A program made the translations under genes and the position numbers. The notes under the pieces were generated by a model. That model was given only the letters and a program-made list of their open reading frames with translations. It was not told the origin of the DNA and searched no databases. Shown here one piece after another: positions 57,340-64,000 of a stretch of 64,000 nt of DNA (positions are counted from its first letter, which is position 1; each line of letters opens with the position of its first letter). The DNA is from Zygnema cylindricum (lineage: Eukaryota > Streptophyta > Zygnematophyceae > Zygnematales > Zygnemataceae), in contig JBBHKE010002360.1 of NCBI GenBank assembly GCA_037447655.1, forward strand, positions 283,091 to 347,090, in the 5' to 3' direction.

Positions 57340-58283
57340 TAAATTAATCTATCGAGTCAAGCTCATCCTTTACAATAATATTCCTTGCTACAAGTATTTT
57401 TTGTTTCTCAAATATAAAGAATCTATACCCTTTGGAGTGATCATCATACCCCAACAAAATACCCCGGTATCCTTTTAGTTCCATTTTCCATTTGTCTTTA
57501 GATGTATTTAAAATAAAGCATTTGCTACCAAAGACTTTGAAATGATTAACATCCGGTTTTCTACCAATCCAGACCTTTTAAGGAGTAGTCTCCATCGATC
57601 TTGACCATATTCTATTCTTTATATAAATTGCACAATTCAATGCTTCAGCAGAGAATTTCGGATCCACGTCCTTATCTGCAAGCATGGACCTAGAGCTCTC
57701 TGGAATAGTTCTATTTAGTCTCTCTGAAACCCAATTTTGTTCCAGTGAATATGCAACGGTCAGTTGATGGCTAATAATTTCCGTAAACAGGAAGTTTTCA
57801 AACTATTTTGACGTATATCTGCCGTCGTTGTCCGATCTAAGTTCCAGAATTGGCAGATCGTGTAGTTTCTCCACCCATATTTTGTAGTGTTGGAAGTGGG
57901 TGAAGACTTCACTCTTGTCCCTCATGAAGTAGACTTTAGTAAACCTTGAAAAATCATCTGTAAACGTAACCATGTATTTCATCCCCCCGGCAAATGGTAC
58001 CTTTGCAGGGTCGAAAACATCAGAATGAATTAGTTGCAAAAATTTAGTGGACCGGTGTTCAGATTCCTGGGGAACCGGTAATCTGTGTATTTTTCCTAGT
58101 GCACAACCATCACACATTTTAGGTGACTGATCTGAAATAGTGACTCCTTCTAATTTACCAACATGTACCATTTTTTTGAAACCGTCATAGTTCACATGGC
58201 CTAACCTCTTATGCCACTACTCATCTGAAATTAATGCACCGAAATACAAAACATCATTTTTTTTATTATCGCGCATATCCATT
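57340..58283 (-). pseudogene. copia gag-pre-integrase and integrase (RLC-7)
   Basis: MNYDGFKKMVHVGKLEGVTI, CDGCALGKIHRLPVPQ, LIHSDVFDPAKVPFAGGMKY (first Asp), LRSDNDGRYTSK (second Asp), QNWVSERLNRTI (Glu), KPDVNHFKVFGSKCFILNT and ILLGYDDHSKGYRFFIFEKQ. Stops at two or three points. Confidence 0.88.
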
Positions 58284-58650
58284 CAATACAGTTTGCAAGC
58301 ATCTCTATTGCCTATGGCCGAAATCTTTCTATTCTTGCTAACAACCTGTCGACCATTCTTCAAATTGCCCTTAAACCATTTACTTTCTACCAATGAAGTT
58401 GAAAATAAATCTTTCTTGAGATCCAGGACAAAGAGAACATTGTGAAAAGTTCTTTCAACTGCCTTTCCTTCTATATCAACTAGCAAGGAAACATCACCTA
58501 CAGCACATGTTTGTACACTCATACCACAGGCATATTAGATATTTTTCTCGGGTGTGGATTTCAAATTTTTGAAAAGTCCCTTATTCTAGCAAATGTGTGC
58601 TGACGCTGCTGTATCCATTATCACCCACTAAACGTTTACCTGCATGTCTG
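58283..58650 (-). pseudogene. copia protease (RLC-7)
   Basis: VIMDTAASAHIC: Gly of the D-T-G triad is Ala, so probably inactive. Followed by GMSVQTCAVGDVSLLVDIEG and FHNVLFVLDLKKDLFS. Confidence 0.8.
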
Positions 58651-59260
58651 CACTGAGAATTTTAGAATCAGCTTCCTCTAATATCAAATTAATTCTTAAC
58701 TGTAAAGTCCAGCTAGCTTTATCTATTTGTTTCAGCCTATCACAAGTAGCTTTCATAGTATTAGGAAGACCCATCATTAGTAATGCAGCCCGCTAAAATT
58801 GAGGAAATTGTCCACCTGTACAAGCATTAGAGTCTATTAGAATTCGAAACTCGTTACCATATTCGACCATTGTGCCGCCCGTGTATTTGAGGTCCCAAGT
58901 TTGTCCAGCCAAAAATAGTTCATCCTAGACATTAGCCTTTTCATAATCATCTTTAAAAAATTTATAGATATCGATCGATTTTTTCATTTTTATCCGAGGC
59001 ATACATTCTTCTCAGATACGAAATTTAAGAATAGATCGAGCTTGCGAATTTTTCTTTGACCAAGATGCATCTGTTTCCGCATGTGGACCATCCAAAATAT
59101 CGAAAGGATTAACATTTTCGAAGAGTGTTTCAACCATATCCACCCAATAAACATATTTTTCCCCCGAGAATATAGGAATTCTTGATAACAAGACTATAAC
59201 CTGTTGTTCCAAAACCAGTGGAACAGGTGGAGCACCTGCAGTAGTAGTAGAAGTAGACAT
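58651..59260 (-). pseudogene. copia gag (RLC-7), zinc knuckle deleted
   Basis: MSTSTTTAGAPPVPLVLEQQ begins in the LTR; then SRIPIFSGEKYVYWVDMVET. The primer site is mutated (GGTTATAGTC). Compared with RLC-5 about 115 codons with the Asn/Gln-rich region and CCHC knuckle are absent before the protease. Confidence 0.82.
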
Positions 59261-60104
59261 AATTCACTCACAGAAGCTTACCGAGAATCCTACCCAACAG
59301 TTGTTTTCTACAGCTCACCAAATTTGACACAAAGGTCTAAACTGCTTCAAACTACACCACAGTATAAAATATCACAAAGTGTGACAAATTTTAAAGTTTC
59401 AGCCCAATTGATCTAACAAACAACAAGATATACAACTCGGAATTTTCCCAACAGTAGTTTGCAAATTACACATTTTAGAAGTCTGGATACATCAAATGTT
59501 CTAAGTCCTAAGTCTTATACTCGTAGTGAGTTTCTACTCCTAGTTGTCCTATTACATAGTGATGTACCTTCGATACAAATGATCTTGAGAGATAAATCCA
59601 AAATCCTAACTGCCGCTAAGATCATGTACTCCTAATCACACTAAAGCTAATACTAACACTGTACAATCAGTATTAGTGAGAGGCGAATACAATTACTTAT
59701 CGCCGGCTTAATTACTATAGTCCAGATGAGTTCATCCTGATGTTGCGAAGATACGTGCCAGCATATCAATATGAATCTCATCCATTGACTTGATTCAGAT
59801 CAATCGCAGCTGCGTTGTCTCGTTCCAAATCATATTCAACGTCACCGCAGCTTCGTCCTAGCTGCGTCGTCGTGTATTGAATAATCGCAACTGCTTTGTC
59901 CCATCTACGTTGCAACAGCTTTGTCCCATGTGCGTCGCAGCTGCTTTGTCTTGTTCAATGTGTGACAGGCATATGTGGATGTCAGTGCTATTCTGAAATA
60001 CCTGTTATGTAATTAAGTGACGACGCATGTCCTTTACACTATATTTTACTGTCTTTCTGGTGTCACACTAATTTACTAAGACTTAAAGCTTTCCGAAATC
60101 AACA
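59202..60104 (-). repeat. 5' LTR of RLC-7
   Basis: Starts TGTTGATTTCGGAAAGC; ends GGAACAACA. GCAGCTGC-rich minisatellite at about 59810-59945. Confidence 0.93.
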
Positions 60105-60980
60105 ACCTCATGATGTTAAGTTTGCCTTTCCTGGGGATTTTCATTTTTGGGCATTCTTTGGCCATATGATCCGGAGAACCCCATTAGAAGCACAATCCGT
60201 TCTGTCTCCTCCGTTGGAGTTTCTCGGGGGACAAGTGGTGTGTCTTTTTTTTAGCGATCTTCTTTTTTTTCTTAAGCGCATTGACAACGTCCGCATCCTC
60301 GTTAATAGCTCCTAACTCCATGGGGGTCGGACCGTCGTCTCCTTGCCCTCCTCAGCTATTGCTTGATCCATATTGGTAGGATTTCCGAAGAGTGAAGTCC
60401 ACCGAATCGATCCGTTCTACAAACTAGATGTTTGCCGAAAGACTTGGAGTCGTAGTGTTTCGCGCGAGCCATTTTTCCACATCCCTCCGAATCCAAACCT
60501 TAAGTCCTATAACATATCGGTCAACAGTCTCGTCCTGGATCATTGTTAAGATTTGAAATTTGCACTCTAAGAACCGGTGTGTGTATTCCAAAACACAAAT
60601 GCGTTGTTTTAGCACTGAGATTTTGTCCCTAGCAGCCTTGAATGTGTTCACAGGTTGCTAATAGTCACAAAGGGTTCGAACGAATAGAGTCCAAACAACG
60701 GATACTTTGTCGTTTTCCACCATTAATCTCCACCAGGCCCTTGTTGCTCATTTTAGTAGGCCTCCCGCGTGGTAAACCTTATCACGATGAGACAAGTAGG
60801 GAAAACTCTCAAGGTAGTTGGCCATTGAAAACAACCACCGGTCAAGGTTCTTGTGCTTGGCACGGTCAAACTCATCAAGGGTCTTCAACTTTGGCCTCCT
60901 CACGTCTCTTTTCCCGCTTCCTTGTGCTCTATCATCAAGACGAGATTCCAAAGTGGCGATAGTATCGCTCAAGTGAGCAT
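60105..60980 (-). pseudogene. Ty3/gypsy gag, severed by RLC-7
   Basis: N-terminal TLDEFDRAKHKNLDRWLFSM and YLESFPYLSHRDKVYHAGGL (60748-60900); capsid FLECKFQILTMIQDETVDRY and LKVWIRRDVEKWLA (60430-60590). Zinc-knuckle remnant CFxWGSPDHMAKEC near 60140-60185 (second Cys to Trp, a stop inside). Continues as protease at 54357 across RLC-7. Confidence 0.82.
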
Positions 60981-61076
60981 TCTGCAGTCAAACATTCTCC
61001 AACTCCTGAAGGACTCGCTATAACATATCAGCTGTAGACACGCCATGGTTTTCCATACTGTCGAGTCACGAGGAAA

Positions 61077-61090
61077 TGGCTTTGATACCA
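61077..61090 (-). promoter_or_regulatory. Classical primer-binding site (tRNA-Met 3' end) of the gypsy element
   Basis: Minus strand TGGTATCAAAGCCA, one change from the plant consensus TGGTATCAGAGCCA. It contrasts with the half-tRNA sites of the copia elements. Confidence 0.85.
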
Positions 61091-61091
61091 A

Positions 61092-61203
61092 TGTAAAAGG
61101 GGGTGAAAAAACACTACAGTGCATAGCGGAACGCTTTTAGGAACCACCCGTAGCAACAATAAGGGCACACATCATCCACAAAGAAGAGCTCAAGAGTTGT
61201 ATT
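61092..61203 (-). repeat. Stub of the gypsy 5' LTR
   Basis: About 110 bp from the TG beside the primer site to the RLC-8 insertion at 61204; remainder beyond the window. Confidence 0.6.
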
Positions 61204-62179
61204 TGCAATTATGAGACCTCCATAGGTGCACAAAAATTGTAGCTTACTTCAAGCCTCTAAGATAATTTAAAATGCCATTCTTCCCTTTGAATCAACTACC
61301 TCCCAAGTAGGCAAAGATTCTGTTTCCCTTCCCCCATGTGAAGGATGGATTCCCCTAAGTCTTGCACAATTTTTTTTAATGAAAACGCCCTACCACGCGA
61401 TTAATTATTAGGTGGCAAAGATGCTTGTATTTTTATAAGCTCTCTCAAAGAGAGGCGCCTATCTACCTAAAAACTCTAAATCCTAAAATCCTCTCTAAAC
61501 CCCCTACTACAGAAATACGGATCTGATCAAAATACTCTACATTACAACAAAGTACAGTTGCCGATATACTTCTTGTACGGCCATTCTACGACATGGCCAT
61601 GGAGGGGACGCATGTCACTATTGGACTTTTCTCCGGGTTTCCTGCAAATCATGTAATCAAATGTCGAGGCGCCACGTGGCACCTGGTGACAGAAAGTCTG
61701 AAAATAGCCAAAGCAGCTATTCTGCAATGTCGCCTTGAATAAGAGCCGTCCGATGTTAGCTGGCATTTTATCTGCTCCGTTCAAATTAGTTGACCGTCAG
61801 CATACAAAAAAATTTAACTGTCTTTATGTTTAGAATCTTGTAAATCCGTTAATCGACTTAATTCGTCATTACAAGTTTAAATATTTATCACGCCCTATAT
61901 ATCGTAGCACTTGTTTTAGACTATATGACAAAGCTACCGGCTACTGCCTATAAAGACCAGGATCAAATCCTTGGTCCGTCAGTTTTTTTGCTAACTGCTA
62001 GTCTATCTTCCTCTTTTGGCTACTTAGGCAGCCATGGCTCCATCTCTCTCTGACCAGTCATCAGTGACTAGAACAAGTATGATAACTCGAGAGAGAGAAA
62101 GTGGAGCCTAACTATTAAATAGATCGCCTTTTAATATTATATCTTGACCTAGAAAATACATAAAACTTATTTTTCAACA
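61204..62179 (-). repeat. 3' LTR of RLC-8
   Basis: 976 bp. TATAAAAA at 61437-61430; GCGCCACGTGGC near 61670. LTR-internal ATG present but followed by TAA. tRNA-like segment on the plus strand with perfect B box GGATCAAATCC-type (61960-61970) and T-run 61983-61989. Confidence 0.9.
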
Positions 62180-62191
62180 CTCCTCTTATTT

Positions 62192-64000
62192 TTAGTCACT
62201 CTTTTTTTCACGTCTACATTTTTCCTTGTTATATTTTAGTTTGGGAGATGGTACTGGTTTTGTCATCATATCTGCCACTTTTTCCCCATTTGGTTTGTAC
62301 TCCAAAATCACAATTTTGTTTTCCACCATTTCTCTAAGAAAGCTTAGTGTTATATCCATGTGTTTGGTTTGAAAGTGATGCTTTGGGTTTGTTGCAATTG
62401 CAATGACAACTTGGTGGTCACAAAACACTTTCTGAACTCCAACCTTCATGAATCCAAGTTTTTGCAAGAGCAATTTCACCCACATTAGTTCTTTAACATC
62501 AAAGGAAGAAGCCATATACTCAACCTTCATTGTAGACTAAGCAACCACCTTTTGGTGCTTGCTACTCTAGCAGCATGCACCATTTCCAACATACAAAACA
62601 TATCTAGATGTGCACCTCCTCAGGGGAGCATCCCCATAATGGCATCACTCCAAGTGGTGATGACAGTATTCTACCCTCCTAGATGCAACTAAAGACTTTG
62701 GTTCCTATCAAGTATCTCATAACCGTTTTAGCTTCCTCCCAATCTCTCTTTCTAGGATCATGAAGACTCAAGTATCTCATAACCGTTTTAGCTGCCTCCC
62801 AATCTCTCTTTCTAAGATCATGAAGACTCCTACTGAGAACTCCAATCGCTGCAGCTATGTTCGGTCTCGTACAGTTCATGAAATGAATTAGACTTCCCCC
62901 GATATGTTTATTAGGGATTCACTTCATAAACTGTCTCTCTTGTGAACTCATTTCATCATCAAGGATAACAACACTTCCTTATACACTCCATCACTTATTT
63001 TTTTCAATTCCATGGGAGTGGTACAGCTGTTTGCCTTATCCATTTGTAACTTCTTTAACAAGTTTATGATTGCCTCTTTTTAAGTTAATCTGATTATTCT
63101 TTTCTCTCTATCTCTTTCCATCAAAATTCCCAAGATATAACTTGCCTCTCCCAAATCTTCTATGTCAAATCTGCTCCTTAAATATTTATTTGACTTATTT
63201 ATCTTTTCCATGGACTTACTTAATACCAGCAAATCATCTACATAGATAGCAATAAAAATCACTCCCTCCTCATCCTCAAACATGTTAAGAGAGTGATTAG
63301 AACTAATTCTAACATATCCCTGATTAGTTAGAAACTCATCGAGTTTCTCATTCCATTGGCGTGGGGCTTGCTTCAATCCATACAAAGACTTAATCATTCT
63401 TCAGACTTTAATCTCCTCTCCTTCCTCCACAAAACCTTCTGGCTGCCTCATAAAAATCTCTTCCTCTAATTCACCATTGAGGAAAGAGGTTTTTATATCC
63501 ATCTGATGTATCTCCATGACTTTCGCTGCAGCTAGACTGAGGAGAATCCTTACTGAGGGAAAACGTACAACTAGTGCAAAGGTCTCTTCATAGTCAATTC
63601 CCTCATTTTGGGTGAAACCCTTTGCCACTAATCTTGCCTTATACCTTTGAATTGTGTTATCTAGATTTAGTTTTAGTTTAAACACCCATTTACACCCAAT
63701 CGACTTTTAATGTTTAGAGGGCACCACTAATTCCTAAGTATTAGCTTCCATAATGGAAGCCATCTCATCATTAATGGCTTTGACCCATCTGTCCTTCTCT
63801 GGACTGGTTACTACCTCTGAGAAAGTGTGAGGTTCATTTGGAAGTGAAATTTTTGCTACCTTGTTCACAGCCAGTTTTCCTTGCAGCCTTTTGCTGCTCC
63901 CTGGCCCTCCCTCAAACTCAGAGGCAAGAATGGATGGTAATCTTGGGTTTTTCTGAGCCACCTCATTTGCTCCTCGGTTCATGGGGTCAAATTCTTCTCC
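62192..64000 (-). pseudogene. copia RT and RNase H (RLC-8) with in-frame duplication
   Basis: Linker PSILASEFEGGPGSSKRLQG, then RT: NTIQRYKARLVAKGFTQNEG, IHQMDIKTSFLNGELEEEIF, SLYGLKQAPRQWNEKLDEFL, active site IAIYVDDLLVLSKS (about 63220-63250), LGEASYILGILMERDREKR. RNase H piece FCDHQVVIAIATNPKHHF. A 60-bp unit is tandemly repeated in frame (62710-62769, 62770-62829), doubling SLHDPRKRDWEEAKTVMRYL. Fewer stops than RLC-2 to RLC-4. Confidence 0.88.

Larger units (their letters stand above)
54363..60104 (-). mobile_element. RLC-7: Ty1/copia element, TSD ACCTC
   Basis: LTRs of 903 bp each (54363-55265 and 59202-60104), with ACCTC at 54358-54362 and 60105-60109. Same family as RLC-5 (MSTST gag start inside the LTR). 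Gene order complete, with many stops; the gag zinc-knuckle linker is deleted. The 3' LTR terminal CA has become GA. Confidence 0.95.
61204..64000 (-). mobile_element. RLC-8: Ty1/copia element, 3' half, inserted in the gypsy LTR
   Basis: 3' LTR 61204-62179, polypurine-like tract TAAAAATAAGAGGAG (62194-62180), RNase H, reverse transcriptase and the integrase-RT linker up to the window edge. GTATT (61199-61203) is the expected target duplication; its partner is outside. Confidence 0.88.

Overview
The window is a block of eukaryotic nuclear DNA made almost entirely of nested transposable elements. I find no intact host gene, rRNA gene, functional tRNA gene or CRISPR array. Three things point to a plant or plant-related alga. 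The copia primer-binding sites match the plant form of the initiator tRNA-Met anticodon arm. One Ty3/gypsy remnant has the usual plant TGGTATCA-type primer site. The copia LTR promoters carry ACGTGGC (ABRE/G-box) motifs. I cannot name a species. Nearly all coding sequence is broken by stops and frameshifts, so genes are reported as pseudogenes.

Layout: 1-2889 is the 5' half of a minus-strand Ty1/copia element (RLC-1). 2890-6947 is AT-rich spacer with a CT-rich minisatellite and a GCGACGA hairpin cluster. A pogo-like (DDE_1) transposase gene with two recognisable introns lies on the minus strand and is cut in two: 3' end at 6948-7265, core at 14396-15621. Between them sits copia element RLC-2 (7271-14390, TSD CCCGA), which itself holds a solo LTR (TSD CAAAA). 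A second copia, RLC-3, enters the first surviving transposase exon at 15622 and runs, heavily interrupted, to 49251. Inside RLC-3 lies RLC-4 (19245-41130, two 1052-bp LTRs), and inside RLC-4 are two solo LTRs of a third family and a large LTR block (here called X, 24718-37944). Block X in turn holds another solo LTR, a gypsy-like gag-protease piece, an internally deleted copia (RLC-6, two 1073-bp LTRs) and a MITE-like element. The best preserved element, RLC-5 (41494-47611, two 1001-bp LTRs, TSD TGTTT), lies in a further LTR fragment. 49252-53665 holds LTR fragments and a non-coding LTR element (LARD-like). RLC-7 (54363-60104, two 903-bp LTRs, TSD ACCTC) splits a Ty3/gypsy gag-protease gene. 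RLC-8 enters a gypsy LTR stub at 61204 and runs off the right edge.

How the parts work together: the copia families share an unusual design. (1) The primer-binding site, directly after the LTR, is complementary to an internal anticodon-arm segment of initiator tRNA-Met (half-tRNA priming, as in Drosophila copia and yeast Ty5) and is also translated as part of gag. (2) The gag start codon lies inside the LTR. (3) Most LTRs carry, antisense and near their 5' end, a tRNA-like segment with a B box, sometimes an A box and perfect T-arm, followed by a T-run. (4) Downstream of the TATA box there are up to three short hairpins whose stems change in a compensatory way between copies. These shared features are the most interesting part of the window.
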